Shown: positions 8,480-18,261, counted from the stretch's first letter. The stretch is 64,000 nucleotides of DNA from Chitinophaga sp. (GCF_017745275.1 NZ_JAGHZS010000001.1:1116001-1180000); one strand, 5' to 3'. The notes: generated from the letters alone by a model not told the origin. Program-made: numbers and translations.

Positions 8480-9679
8480 ATGCCTACCATTAGCCAGAGA
8501 GGTGTGCAAATGCCACCATCTCCCATCAGAAAGCTCGTACCATTCGCAGAAGCAGCCAAGAAAAGAGGTGTGAAGGTATACCACCTGAACATCGGTCAGC
8601 CGGACATCGAAACGCCGAAACCAGTACTGGATGCGGTGCGTCATTCCGATTTCAAAATCCTTGAATACAGCCACAGTGCCGGCAATGAAAGCTACCGTAA
8701 GAAGCTGGTTACCTATTATGAAAGATTCAACATCTCTCTTAATCCCAACCAGATTATCGTTACTACAGGAGGCTCCGAAGCCATCGTGTTTGCATTCATG
8801 GCCTGCCTGGATCCGGGAGATGAAGTAATTGTACCTGAACCATTTTATGCCAACTACAACGGCTTTGCCGTGGAAGCGGAAGTAAAAATTAAAACCATTA
8901 CTGCCAGTATTGACACCGGTTTTGCGTTACCGGCAATGGCTGATTTTGAAAAAGCCATTACACCGCGTACTAAAGCGATCCTGATCTGTAACCCTAATAA
9001 CCCAACCGGTTACCTGTATAGTAAGGAAGAAATGGAAGTGCTGAAGCAATTGTGCCTGAAATATAACCTGTTCCTGTTTTCTGATGAGGCTTACCGCGAG
9101 TTTTGCTATACGGGTGAGCATTTCTCTGCCATGAACCTGGAAGGTATGGAAGATAATGTGATCCTGATGGATACCATTTCCAAAAGATATAGCGCCTGTG
9201 GCGGCCGTATCGGGGCTTTTGTCACCAAAAACCAATCGGTGCTGGATGCAGCAATGAAGTTTGCACAAGCGCGTCTGAGTCCTCCCTCCTTCGCGCAAAT
9301 TGCCGGTGAAGCTGCAGTGGACCTGCCGGTGAACTATTTCGACGGTATCAAAGCTGAATACCAGAGCCGCAGAGATATCCTGGTAAAAATGCTGAACGAA
9401 ATTCCTGGCGTATACTGCCCTAATCCGGGCGGCGCATTCTATGCTATGGCTAAATTACCAATCGATGATTCGGATAAGTTCTGCCAATGGATGCTGGAAT
9501 CTTTTTCTCATGAAGGACAAACCGTGATGATGGCGCCTGCTACCGGATTTTATGCGACTCCTGGGTTGGGTAAAAATGAAGTTCGCCTGGCTTATGTATT
9601 AAATACAACCGACATTAGTCATGCGATGGTCTGCCTGGAAAAAGCACTTGAAATATATCCGGGAAAAACTTCCAAATAA
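8480..9679 (+). CDS. PLP-dependent aminotransferase, class I/II
   Basis: This is a 399-residue fold-type I aminotransferase of the aspartate/aromatic transaminase group. Visible motifs are LNIGQPDIETP near the N-terminus, CNPNNPTG for cofactor binding, SDEAYREF, and the Schiff-base lysine in SKRYSACGGRIG. The ATG at 8480 is chosen because 18 upstream in-frame residues overlap the promoter's TATCTTTG box. It transfers an amino group between an amino acid and a 2-oxo acid in the cytoplasm; the exact substrate cannot be assigned. No partner gene lies on the same strand. Confidence 0.9.
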   Translation: MPTISQRGVQMPPSPIRKLVPFAEAAKKRGVKVYHLNIGQPDIETPKPVLDAVRHSDFKILEYSHSAGNESYRKKLVTYYERFNISLNPNQIIVTTGGSEAIVFAFMACLDPGDEVIVPEPFYANYNGFAVEAEVKIKTITASIDTGFALPAMADFEKAITPRTKAILICNPNNPTGYLYSKEEMEVLKQLCLKYNLFLFSDEAYREFCYTGEHFSAMNLEGMEDNVILMDTISKRYSACGGRIGAFVTKNQSVLDAAMKFAQARLSPPSFAQIAGEAAVDLPVNYFDGIKAEYQSRRDILVKMLNEIPGVYCPNPGGAFYAMAKLPIDDSDKFCQWMLESFSHEGQTVMMAPATGFYATPGLGKNEVRLAYVLNTTDISHAMVCLEKALEIYPGKTSK

Positions 9680-10048
9680 TTTTCTTTGGAAATCGTGTAT
9701 AAAGTACACTAAGTTACCAAATAAACATATTATGAATAATTTTATATTTGTTTTTTTATGCAAAAACACGATTTTTTAACACACAACACTTGGAATTCTC
9801 GTGTTTTGTTTTGTATATTTGATGTAGAAATAACAACAACGACAAAAAAAATCAAATTATAAAAATATTTACAAATACGATAGACGGCAAAATCTAAACT
9901 TGTTTAAGAAAAATTTAACCTGCATTATTTCTTATAACGTTTATTTGGTCCGACCTTTGAATTGTTATTACGAAGAAAGAATTATCACTCTTCTGTAAAA
10001 CTCAAAGAATTACTAAAACGTTTTAGCATAATATCGTATTTTTGTATC
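9680..10048. other. AT-rich non-coding stretch
   Basis: No coding frame is supported. TATATTTG at 9814-9821 fits the -7 consensus and could start an untranslated transcript. TATTTTTG at 10037-10044 fits the same consensus and would serve the short-RNA candidate just downstream. Confidence 0.4.
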
Positions 10049-10049
10049 A

Positions 10050-10110
10050 GTTTTTCATAACGTGGAATTTATAAAGGCAAACGGCTCTGATCACAGAGCC
10101 GTATTTTTTT
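10050..10110 (+). ncRNA. Candidate short RNA, copy 1
   Basis: A TATTTTTG promoter box (10037-10044) is followed by TTTTTCATAACGTGGAATTT (10051-10070), a short linker and a perfect 9-bp GC-rich stem (ACGGCTCTG/CAGAGCCGT) running into seven to eight T residues. A transcript of about 60 bases is predicted with no open frame. The segment TTTTCATAACGTGGAATTT recurs at 10270-10288 in front of a different terminator stem, so the 5' half is the conserved part. I know of no named family that matches it. Confidence 0.55.
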
Positions 10111-10268
10111 GCCCTTTTTTGCCGATTTCTTCCTAAAACACGCAAAAAGGCCATGTTTCGAATAAATATTCCCAAAAATTCCCCCTTCTGCTTTACCTTT
10201 TTTCTATAATATTGTTATGTAATAAAACGGGCGGAATAACTAACACAACGTGTTACTGTATTTCGTTT

Positions 10269-10330
10269 GTTTTCATAACGTGGAATTTTAAAATGCAACG
10301 GTCCCGATTCTTCGGGACCGTCTCTGTTTT
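10269..10330 (+). ncRNA. Candidate short RNA, copy 2
   Basis: GTTTTCATAACGTGGAATTT repeats the conserved head of the copy at 10051 and is followed after about 10 bases by a new terminator stem, ACGGTCCCGA/TCGGGACCGT (10298-10321), and a T-rich tail. The promoter is less clear (TATTTCGTTTG just upstream). The stems differ in sequence but share the ACGG...CCGT base, as expected of diverged tandem paralogues. Confidence 0.5.
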
Positions 10331-10332
10331 AA

Positions 10333-10476
10333 AAAAGCTAAAAGCAGAAAGCAGAAAGCAAAAAGCTATAAAAGCGAATGACCGAAGCGATTAATAAAAT
10401 AATCTACGCTTCGGTCATTCGCTTTTATAGCTTTTTGCTTTCTGCTTTATGCTTTATGCTTTATGCTTTTAGCTTA
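10333..10476 (-). repeat. Large palindrome ending at the carA stop codon (family copy 1)
   Basis: Arms of about 57-70 bases surround a 17-base loop. The inner part is perfect (CGAATGACCGAAGCG and complement), while the outer part consists of short AAAGCAG/AAAGCAT-like units, two more in the right arm. The right edge coincides with the TTA (TAA) stop of carA at 10474-10476. The core AGAAAGCAAAAAGCTAT is shared with palindromes at 59131-59276 and 62678-62796. It could act as a terminator or mRNA-end stabiliser. Confidence 0.75.
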
Positions 10477-11586
10477 CGCCTTATGCTTCTTAATCATTGT
10501 AAAGAAATCATCAAACAGGTAACGGCTATCGAACGGTCCGGGTGTGGATTCCGGGTGATACTGTACACTGAATGCCGGCTTATTTTTAATACGGATACCT
10601 TCTACAGAGTTATCGTTCAGGTTAATGTGGGTTACTTCCACATGTTCGCTGGCGGCCACTGCTTTAGGATCTACTGCAAAACCGTGGTTCTGGGTAGTGA
10701 TTTCGCACAAACCTGTTTGCAGGTTCTTCACCGGATGATTTAATCCACGGTGACCGTGGTGCATTTTATAAGTTGGGATACCATTGGCCAGCGCCAGTAA
10801 CTGATGTCCCAGGCAAATACCAAACATCGGTCTTTCTGCTGCCAGAATCTGTTTCACCGTATCAACTGCATAAGTCAATGGAGCCGGATCACCAGGGCCA
10901 TTGGAAATAAAGTAGGCATGTGGTTTAAATGCTTCACATACTTCAAACGGAGTATCTGTAGGGAATACCTGCAGATAAGCACCCTTTTCAGACAGGCATT
11001 TCAACATGTTTCTCTTTACACCATTATCCAGTACTGCAATACGAATGTCCGCTGCCGGATCACCCACATTGTATACTTCCGGTGTAGTTACTTCTTTGCA
11101 CAGCGCCAAACCTTCCATAGAAGGAACTTTAGCCAACTCTGCTTTCAGTTGCTCTACATCCAGGATAGAAGAGGAAATGATACAGTTCATAGCACCTTTA
11201 CTGCGAATGTGGGATACAAGCGCACGGGTGTCTACATCATAAATGGCTACCAGCTCATTATCAGTCAGGAACGTTTCCAGGGAAGCATCTGCCATTTTCC
11301 TGGAATAGTTATACGCGATATTTTTAGCGATCAAACCGTTGATCTTCACACTGCTGCTTTCTACGTCATCTTTTTTAGTGCCGTAGTTTCCAATATAGCA
11401 GTTGTTCATTATCAACACCTGTCCTTTGTAAGAAGGGTCTGTAAACACTTCCTGGTAACCCGTCATACCGGTATTGAAAGCTAATTCACCGGCAGCAGTG
11501 CCAATTTTTCCAAAAGCTTTTCCCTGAAAAACCGTACCGTCGTCTAACAGCAGTATGGCAGGTTGGATGGTTCTTGTCTGAGGCAT
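10474..11586 (-). CDS. carA: Carbamoyl-phosphate synthase small (glutaminase) subunit
   Basis: The 370-residue protein has the CarA N-terminal domain (LLLDDGTVFQGKAFG, NTGMTGYQEVFTDPSY) and a class I glutamine amidotransferase domain with the nucleophile in FGICLGHQLLALA and the catalytic His-Glu in VQYHPESTPGP. It hydrolyses glutamine and channels ammonia to CarB to make carbamoyl phosphate for pyrimidines and arginine. carB is not in the window. The stop codon lies at the edge of a large palindrome, and the promoter box TACCTTTG lies 83 bases upstream. Confidence 0.97.
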   Translation of the reverse strand: MPQTRTIQPAILLLDDGTVFQGKAFGKIGTAAGELAFNTGMTGYQEVFTDPSYKGQVLIMNNCYIGNYGTKKDDVESSSVKINGLIAKNIAYNYSRKMADASLETFLTDNELVAIYDVDTRALVSHIRSKGAMNCIISSSILDVEQLKAELAKVPSMEGLALCKEVTTPEVYNVGDPAADIRIAVLDNGVKRNMLKCLSEKGAYLQVFPTDTPFEVCEAFKPHAYFISNGPGDPAPLTYAVDTVKQILAAERPMFGICLGHQLLALANGIPTYKMHHGHRGLNHPVKNLQTGLCEITTQNHGFAVDPKAVAASEHVEVTHINLNDNSVEGIRIKNKPAFSVQYHPESTPGPFDSRYLFDDFFTMIKKHKA

Positions 11587-11612
11587 TTCTGGTATCTGTC
11601 TTGTTTTATATT

Positions 11613-11652
11613 TTAAAAAAAACCTTCAAGGGTACAATCAGCCCTGAAGGTT
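11613..11652 (-). terminator. Terminator of the zinc-ribbon protein gene
   Basis: AACCTTCAAGG and its partner GCCCTGAAGGTT (one mismatch) form the stem. On the minus strand it is followed by eight T residues (11613-11620 complement). It separates the upstream gene from carA, although it lies within the carA leader region. Confidence 0.75.
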
Positions 11653-11668
11653 CGGATAAAAAACCGTG

Positions 11669-11676
11669 CAAAGGTA
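11669..11676 (-). promoter_or_regulatory. -7 box of carA (TACCTTTG)
   Basis: The minus strand reads TACCTTTG, identical to the boxes of rpsJ, fusA and rpsL. No TTTG is seen 19 bases upstream. A start here would put the hairpin at 11621-11652 inside the carA leader, so that hairpin could also act as an attenuator. Confidence 0.5.
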
Positions 11677-11724
11677 TGAAATGCAACAGTTAATTATCGA
11701 TTTTTTTTACCAGAAATGAATATG

Positions 11725-12552
11725 TTACTTAATTTTTACAGATTTCAGTATTCTTTGCGCTACCTGGTACCCCACCTGGTCATCATCCCTGTAGTTAATT
11801 AGTATCTGCCAACGGGCACTACCCTTTATCATCACCAGGTTACAAAAAACCAAACGGATACCTCCTTTATATAAATAATTCCCTTCTTCCAAAATTCCCT
11901 TCATTCCTGAAATAAGCACTGGCACTGATTTGCAATTCATATCGGTGGCAGTTTCACTGAGCTGCATATCGTTGTGTGAGGCGGCCATGGCTGTTTCCAG
12001 GTCGTTTGCCGCATTAGCCTGGTAGTTATACATATTTACAGCAATCCGGATACCGCCACCATCTTCATTTCTATAGCTCTTGGCATATTCTATCATCTTA
12101 GCCTCCTCTCCTTCCAATGGCTGATCATGCACCCATAACTTCACCGGTGTGCTTATTTCAAGCGCCTGACGGCCAATGGTGGCGGTTTGCCAGCTATTGT
12201 ACAACGAACTCGCCGGTACTTTCGGATAAATAAAAGTAAACACCGCCCTTTTTCCGAATAAAGTGCCGGTCACCGCAATAAGTACCAGGAATACCGAAAA
12301 AAACAGGATCACCTTTCCCCTGTTGCCCGGCTGTAATTGCGCTTTCATCCAGGACACCATAAAGTTGGGTTTATTAATTTTCAGGGAGATGCCTACTTCC
12401 TGGGTGTATTCTGTAAATGAGCCCATAGGACGATGTTTCTGCCAATCGGCAAATGTCTTTGGTAACTTCTTACCACAGGTATCACAAAAAGTCAGGTATT
12501 CCGATTTCAGTGGGTTGGCATGTCCACAACTATCACAGTGCAGGTATTTCAT
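11725..12552 (-). CDS. Zinc-ribbon, single-pass membrane protein of unknown function
   Basis: The 275-residue protein opens with a zinc ribbon (C6xxC9 ... C23xxC26), followed by a cytoplasmic linker and one membrane helix at about residues 81-99. A periplasmic domain of roughly 170 residues without a recognised fold makes up the rest. Topology would put the zinc ribbon in the cytoplasm. It is divergent from the ECF sigma gene, and no functional link is shown. The periplasmic part reads like a lipid-free sensory or stress domain (alternating strands such as RWQILINYRDDDQVGYQVA), which is only an impression. Confidence 0.7.
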   Translation of the reverse strand: MKYLHCDSCGHANPLKSEYLTFCDTCGKKLPKTFADWQKHRPMGSFTEYTQEVGISLKINKPNFMVSWMKAQLQPGNRGKVILFFSVFLVLIAVTGTLFGKRAVFTFIYPKVPASSLYNSWQTATIGRQALEISTPVKLWVHDQPLEGEEAKMIEYAKSYRNEDGGGIRIAVNMYNYQANAANDLETAMAASHNDMQLSETATDMNCKSVPVLISGMKGILEEGNYLYKGGIRLVFCNLVMIKGSARWQILINYRDDDQVGYQVAQRILKSVKIK

Positions 12553-12786
12553 AGGAGTATCGTTAAATGCGAACAGGTGTAATATTACGAAATATATTTA
12601 TTTAATATCCCGGAGATTTTATCCAAAAAAACAGGTCCTCACATTCCGGGGGGCAAAGAAAGCATTTCACACGGAAATTACCGCAGTGAATTATTGCGCT
12701 ATTCATAAAAAAGTAGCAAATTTGAATCGGGCGCGCAAAACAAATTTGCGCCGAAGGATAAGTGGCTGCTGAAGGCTAAAGCGTAT

Positions 12787-13350
12787 ATGAGGAATTATAA
12801 ACTATTAAACGATGACGAATTACTTCTTTTAATAAAGAAAGGAGAAGTACATGCGTTCAACGAAATATACTTCCGCCATTTTACTACCCTTTACCGCTTT
12901 GCCTATAATATTCTCAAAAACGAAGAGGAATGCAGCGACGCCATACAGGAAATATTTGTATGGATTTGGGAGAATAGAGAAAAACTGGATATCACTTCTC
13001 TCAAAAATTATCTTATTGCTTCTGTTAAATACCGGCTGGCCAGGGTGATACAAACATCCCGCCGTCATGCGGAAATTATCGCAGCCAATATTCCTGTAGC
13101 TGCTTTCACCGTTATAGAAGACGATATAGAAGCCAGGGAGCTGAAAAAAGTAATCAGCGACTGGACAGAAACCCTTCCCCCGCGCGCCAGGCAAATATTC
13201 CAGCTCAGCCGGGAACAACATCTTAGCAACAAAGAAATAGCTCTGCAGTTGGGCATTTCCGAAAAAACAGTAGAAAATCAAATCACCATCGCCCTGAAAA
13301 AATTACGTTCCGATTTAACCAAACGGATGCTCTCCCTCTTATTTCTTTAA
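12787..13350 (+). CDS. ECF RNA polymerase sigma factor
   Basis: The 187-residue protein has sigma region 2 (YRFAYNILKNEEECSDAIQEIFVWIWENREKLD, about 36-70) and region 4 (LPPRARQIFQLSREQHLSNKEIALQLGISEKTVENQI, about 123-160), with no region 3, as in extracytoplasmic-function sigmas. It directs RNA polymerase to the promoter of the following polysaccharide locus. The FecR-like anti-sigma follows 74 bases later and the TonB receptor has an STN signalling domain, the standard FecI/FecR/FecA-type relay in Bacteroidota. Confidence 0.95.
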   Translation: MRNYKLLNDDELLLLIKKGEVHAFNEIYFRHFTTLYRFAYNILKNEEECSDAIQEIFVWIWENREKLDITSLKNYLIASVKYRLARVIQTSRRHAEIIAANIPVAAFTVIEDDIEARELKKVISDWTETLPPRARQIFQLSREQHLSNKEIALQLGISEKTVENQITIALKKLRSDLTKRMLSLLFL

Positions 13351-13424
13351 CTTTTTTTTCTGATGCTTGGGGGCTGGCCTCCCTTTATGTCTCTTACTAT
13401 ACAACGGGATATAAAAAGCACTAC

Positions 13425-14549
13425 ATGAACCAGGAACAACTCACTGCTATTATTGAGCGCATTGCCAACAACACCGCTACAGACGAAGACATCTCCGTTT
13501 ACAGTGCCTGGTGTGATGCCCAACAGGAACAGGCGCAGGAGTTGAATGACCTGTCAGATATAGAAGCATTCACCTTCCGTCAAATACAACGTAGAACCGG
13601 ACTGTCAACCAGAAAATGGATGATGATCCGTCGCATTGCCGCTGCAGCCGCTGTAACAGGTATCCTGGCCGGCAGCTTGTATATTTATAAATATGCCAAC
13701 CACCGGGTAACTCCCGCGCCAATCGCCGCTGTTACTACAGATCACCCGATTACCGCCGGAAAAAATACCGCTACCTTAACACTGGCCAACGGGAAAACAA
13801 TTGTACTGGCGGATAGCCACGACGGCAAACTGACCAACCAGGCAGGATCCGAAATTACCAAAACAACAGATGGCTCCCTGGAATATCATCCTGTTGCTAC
13901 CGGAGCCGCTATTGATATTCAATACAATAAATTAAGCACCGCACGGGGAGAACAATACCAGATTACATTGCCTGATGGCACCAAAGTATGGCTGAATGCT
14001 GCTACCACCCTTACTTTCCCCACTTCCTTCGCCAACCTGCCTTCCCGGAAAGTAGACGTCACCGGCGAAGCATATTTCGAAGTAACACCAGATGCCGCAC
14101 ATCCATTTATTGTGCGTACCACCCAACAGGAAGTGAAAGTATTGGGCACCAGTTTCAACATCAATAATTACGCGGATGAACCACTTGCGAAAACAACCCT
14201 GATTCAGGGTGCTATTAAAATAAACAATGGAAAAACTTTAACGCCAGGACAACAGGCCATCAGCGCCAAAGATGGCGCTATGAAGATTGCCAACGTAGCC
14301 ACAGAAGCCACCATTGCCTGGAAGAACGGCTATTTCGAATTCAACGACGAAGACATTTATGAAATCATGCGCAAGGTATCGCGCTGGTATAATGTAGAAG
14401 TAATTTATGAGGGCGATATTCCCATGAACGCCATGGAGGGTACCATCTCCAGGTTCGAGGACGTTACCAAAGTTTTAAACACCATACAAAAAACAGGACT
14501 GCTCAGATTCAGAATAGCACAAAAGAAAATTTATGTGAGCAAATATTGA
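13425..14549 (+). CDS. FecR-family anti-sigma factor / signal transducer
   Basis: The 374-residue protein has an N-terminal cytoplasmic anti-sigma segment, one membrane helix at about 70-89 (IAAAAAVTGILAGSLYIYKYA), and a periplasmic FecR domain (about 165-270, with RGEQYQITLPDGTKVWLNA and VTGEAYFEV). A C-terminal DUF4974 domain ends in IYVSKY. It would hold the ECF sigma inactive until the STN domain of the SusC receptor signals ligand capture. It is co-directional with, and adjacent to, both partners. Confidence 0.94.
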   Translation: MNQEQLTAIIERIANNTATDEDISVYSAWCDAQQEQAQELNDLSDIEAFTFRQIQRRTGLSTRKWMMIRRIAAAAAVTGILAGSLYIYKYANHRVTPAPIAAVTTDHPITAGKNTATLTLANGKTIVLADSHDGKLTNQAGSEITKTTDGSLEYHPVATGAAIDIQYNKLSTARGEQYQITLPDGTKVWLNAATTLTFPTSFANLPSRKVDVTGEAYFEVTPDAAHPFIVRTTQQEVKVLGTSFNINNYADEPLAKTTLIQGAIKINNGKTLTPGQQAISAKDGAMKIANVATEATIAWKNGYFEFNDEDIYEIMRKVSRWYNVEVIYEGDIPMNAMEGTISRFEDVTKVLNTIQKTGLLRFRIAQKKIYVSKY

Positions 14550-14648
14550 TACCACGAAGTGAACAATTTTTGAAAAAACACCATTTAAAATTCCAAACAA
14601 TTATGAAGTAAACAAACAGCCAAAATTTTCCTTTGCTGAATAAAAAAA

Positions 14649-14677
14649 ACGTGAAAGTGAGGAAGCACTTCCACGTT
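14649..14677 (+). other. Hairpin in the susC leader
   Basis: ACGTGaaAGTG and CACTtcCACGT flank a short loop about 80 bases before the susC-type start codon. It may be a leader structure or an attenuator; there is no T-tract after it, so a terminator is unlikely. Confidence 0.4.
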
Positions 14678-14755
14678 AGCTGTAAGGCCAAATCAGCATT
14701 GAATTTCGTCAGTAGAAAGATCAACATCTAATTCAAAACCAAACTAAGTAAAGGT

Positions 14756-17700
14756 ATGAAATTAAGCCTTCTTGACAAGGAGGGCAGGGCTCATTATTGC
14801 CTGTCTTCAAAAATCATCTTTTTTATGCGACTCGCCACTCCGGTATTACTTGCTCTTTTCGTCAGCCTCAGCGCTGCGGCCAGTGCGCAGAACGTCACAC
14901 TTTCCGAAAAGAACAGTTCACTGTATTCCGTGCTCCGTAAAATACGGACACAAACCGGCTACAACTTCTTTTATGTAAAGGATTACCTGAACACAGCAAA
15001 GCCGGTTAACGTAAACCTGTCTAATGCGCCATTGGCAGAGGCCCTGAAAGCAGTTTTTGCTGATCAGCCACTGACCTATGCCATAGAAGACAAAGAAATC
15101 ACTATTAAAAAGAAAGAAAGCCCTGCCACCACTATCAGCAGCTTTGCTGAAGTAACGGGTAGAGTAGTTGATGAGGAAGGGCATCCCATACCCTTCGTCA
15201 GCGTGGTTATTAAAGGAAGTACTAAAGGTGCTATTTCCGCTACCGACGGTAGTTTCAAGCTGCAGGTAACCAAAGGTGATATCCTGTTGGTGACCAGTGT
15301 AGGATTTGAACCTAAAGAAATTCCTTATACGGGTCAAACTACTATCGATGTCACGCTGAAAAAATCTACCAGCAGCTTAACAGACGTGGTGGTGATCGGT
15401 TATGGTACCGTTACTAAAAAGAACCTGACTGGTGCAGTAACAACGGTAAAAGGCAAAGACCTGGATGTAAGTACTACCACTACTTTTCAATCTGCGTTAC
15501 AGGGTAAAGCTGCTGGCGTGCAGGTGACACAAGCCACTGGCCAACCCGGTGCCGGTGTGAAAGTACAGATCAGAAGTAACCCTTCCAATGCAGATGGTGG
15601 CGTGTTATATGTAGTAGATGGTATTCCCGTAAATGACGCGGCGGATCAACCTCAACTCAGTGGCAATGTAGGCGGATCAAAATATGGTATTGGTGGTGTG
15701 GATAAATCGCCGTTAAACTTTATCAACCCTAACGATATTGCCTCCATCGAAATATTAAAAGACGCAAGTGCTGCCTCCATTTACGGTGCCAGAGCGGGAT
15801 CCGGCGTAGTATTGATTACTACCAAAAAAGGTACCTCAGGTAAACCAAGGGTGGATTACACCGGCAGTTATGGCATACAACGCGTTGATAAAATGTATCC
15901 TGTATATGGTGCAGCCGACTACATGAACCAACGGAATTTGCTGAAAGAAGAAATGTGGTACCGTGACAATAAACTGGCACCATATTATGGAACCGTTGAT
16001 CCATCTACTGTTTCGCCTTTTAGTCCAATTTATTCCAAAGGGCAGATCGATTCCGCCCGCAACAATACAGAAAAAGCCACCGACGCTATTACCAGAGCAG
16101 GCTTTACCACACAACATAACCTTTCTATCTCCGGCGGCAATGGTAAAACCACCTACTTTGCTTCTGGTAACTATTTCGACCAGAAAGGGGTGATCATCGG
16201 AACGGATTACAAACGTTATAACGGTCGTTTGAGCCTTGACCAGGTAGTTTCCGACAAAATTAAAGTAGGCGCTAATATTATCCTTTCTAATTCTTCTGCC
16301 AATAATACCATTACGGGTGGTGCAAATGAGAATGGTGGTATTATTACTTCAGCAATTTACTGGGCACCGGTACAGCCCCTGCAAAAGGCTGATGGCAGCT
16401 ATCCACTCAACCCATATTATTCCAATATTCCTAACCCATTATCATATGGCACAGTTACCGACCTGACAGTTACCAACCGCGCGTTGAGCAGTGCATATGC
16501 GGAATGGACTATTATCCCGGACCTGAAAGCCAACGCGCGTTTCAGCCTGGATAACTCTAACTCTAAAAGATCATCGTATTTCCCTACTACTTTTAGCTAT
16601 GGCGCAAAAGTAAATGGCTCGGCAGGTATTTCTGAGTCTGATGCGAAAGTGAAATTGGTGGAGTATACATTGTCGTATAACAAAACCCTGTCGCCTAAAC
16701 ATTCCATCAGTGCGGTGGCTGGCTATAGTTATCAGAAAACTGACTGGGAAGGTTTCAACGCTGCCAATCAGAATTTTCTCTCTGATATATCTCAATATTA
16801 CAGCTTACAGTCAGGTCAGGCACTGTCTCCATCAGTTGGTTCCTCTAAATCACAAACCACCTGGGCGTCGTATTTTGCAAGGGCCATCTATGTATTCAAA
16901 GGGAATGTTACTTTACAAGCCTCCATTCGCCGTGATGGTTCCTCCGTTTTTGCACAAAACATCAAATGGGGTAACTTCCCAGGTGTTTCAGCAGGCTGGG
17001 TTATTTCAGATGAGTCCTTTCTACAAAATCTGAAAGCTTTATCGTACCTGAAACTGAGAGCAGGATATGGCGAAACTGGTAACAGCTATTTCGGTAAAAC
17101 CGGAACAGTGAGTGAAATGGCCGCAGCATTCGCGCTTTACAACTCCAGTTTAAGCCCTTACTTCGGAACTGGTACTGTTAATTCCGCATTGGTACTCAAA
17201 CGTGCTGCTAATCCAAATCTTACGTGGGAAACTGCCGGCGAGTTTAACGCCGGACTGGACTTTGCCTTTTTTAATAACAGGCTAAGTGGATCAGTAGATT
17301 ACTTCAACAAGAATATCAGGAATCTTATCTACTTCGTTCCTTACCCATCAGGATTCATTATTGACGGGGTTTATAGCAATTCCGGTCAAACCCGTTCTAC
17401 CGGTTATGAGATTGCTTTACAAAGCAGAAATATCGTTTCACCGAACGGTTTTAACTGGTCAACCAGTGTCAACTTCTCCCACTATCTCAATTACTGGGTA
17501 AAGAGAAGCCCCGAAATGCAGGCCCGCCTGGACAGATGGGAGGCTCCTACCGGCAAAAACGCCTTGTACAATGGCGCATATGGTTATGAATCCACCGGTC
17601 TTTATAAAGGCGATAAAGCAAGTATACCATCCTATATGCCAGGCATGCTTCCCGGTGGTCTTATAATTAAAGATATTCATGGATTTGATGCCAATGGAAA

Positions 17701-18244
17701 TTTAACAAGTCCGGACGGTGCTATCAGTGCTGCTGATAAAACCTTACTCGGTAACCTGGATCCCCGGTTTAACTTCGGTATAGGAAATACCTTCTCCTAC
17801 AAAGGTTTTGACCTGACCATTTTCATGTCAGGACTGGTACAAAAGAAATGGTCACCATACCTGTCAGGCAGAGTACAGGAAAGCACTACCAACAGTTTTG
17901 GTTTTAACGCGATGCCGGTATCTTCCAGCCGCTGGAGCTTCCAGAACCCAACCGGAAATTTCCCAACGTCTTTAACAGATGGATCTTATTCACAGTATCA
18001 GAATGCCGCCAGCTACTGGTTCATCGATGCATCTTTCTTACGTTGCAGAAATATCACACTGGGTTATGCGCTTCCTGCAAAAATGTTGTCTAAGCAACAT
18101 ACATTTTCTGCAGTACGCTTCTCCTTTGATGTACAGAATCCATTCACCATTACGAAGTATCCGGGACTGGATCCGGAGCTGAATCCAGACAACTTGTATC
18201 CGTTGGTGAAAAGCTATGTTTTTGGCGTTAACGTATCCTTCTAA
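14756..18244 (+). CDS. SusC/RagA-family TonB-dependent outer membrane transporter with STN domain
   Basis: The 1162-residue protein has a signal sequence within residues 24-45 and an STN domain (about 46-115, YSVLRKIRTQTGYNFFYV). A carboxypeptidase-regulatory-like beta sandwich follows (about 130-205, GRVVDEEGHPIPFVSVVIKG), then a plug (from LTDVVVIGYGTVTKKNLTGAV), with the SusC signature in GYGT and VLITTKKG, and a beta-barrel ending in VFGVNVSF. It imports oligosaccharides captured by the SusD lipoprotein, energised by TonB. The STN domain identifies it as a signalling transporter that talks to the FecR protein encoded upstream. The gap of 206 bases to fecR suggests a separate promoter controlled by the ECF sigma. 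Confidence 0.96.
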   Translation: MKLSLLDKEGRAHYCLSSKIIFFMRLATPVLLALFVSLSAAASAQNVTLSEKNSSLYSVLRKIRTQTGYNFFYVKDYLNTAKPVNVNLSNAPLAEALKAVFADQPLTYAIEDKEITIKKKESPATTISSFAEVTGRVVDEEGHPIPFVSVVIKGSTKGAISATDGSFKLQVTKGDILLVTSVGFEPKEIPYTGQTTIDVTLKKSTSSLTDVVVIGYGTVTKKNLTGAVTTVKGKDLDVSTTTTFQSALQGKAAGVQVTQATGQPGAGVKVQIRSNPSNADGGVLYVVDGIPVNDAADQPQLSGNVGGSKYGIGGVDKSPLNFINPNDIASIEILKDASAASIYGARAGSGVVLITTKKGTSGKPRVDYTGSYGIQRVDKMYPVYGAADYMNQRNLLKEEMWYRDNKLAPYYGTVDPSTVSPFSPIYSKGQIDSARNNTEKATDAITRAGFTTQHNLSISGGNGKTTYFASGNYFDQKGVIIGTDYKRYNGRLSLDQVVSDKIKVGANIILSNSSANNTITGGANENGGIITSAIYWAPVQPLQKADGSYPLNPYYSNIPNPLSYGTVTDLTVTNRALSSAYAEWTIIPDLKANARFSLDNSNSKRSSYFPTTFSYGAKVNGSAGISESDAKVKLVEYTLSYNKTLSPKHSISAVAGYSYQKTDWEGFNAANQNFLSDISQYYSLQSGQALSPSVGSSKSQTTWASYFARAIYVFKGNVTLQASIRRDGSSVFAQNIKWGNFPGVSAGWVISDESFLQNLKALSYLKLRAGYGETGNSYFGKTGTVSEMAAAFALYNSSLSPYFGTGTVNSALVLKRAANPNLTWETAGEFNAGLDFAFFNNRLSGSVDYFNKNIRNLIYFVPYPSGFIIDGVYSNSGQTRSTGYEIALQSRNIVSPNGFNWSTSVNFSHYLNYWVKRSPEMQARLDRWEAPTGKNALYNGAYGYESTGLYKGDKASIPSYMPGMLPGGLIIKDIHGFDANGNLTSPDGAISAADKTLLGNLDPRFNFGIGNTFSYKGFDLTIFMSGLVQKKWSPYLSGRVQESTTNSFGFNAMPVSSSRWSFQNPTGNFPTSLTDGSYSQYQNAASYWFIDASFLRCRNITLGYALPAKMLSKQHTFSAVRFSFDVQNPFTITKYPGLDPELNPDNLYPLVKSYVFGVNVSF

Positions 18245-18261
18245 CAATTAACAGAGAAATC

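Noticed and set aside
10212..10743. Two plus-strand frames of 60 and 121 residues
   Set aside because: They cross the short-RNA candidate, the carA palindrome and the antisense of carA; the residues reflect the AAAGCAG units.
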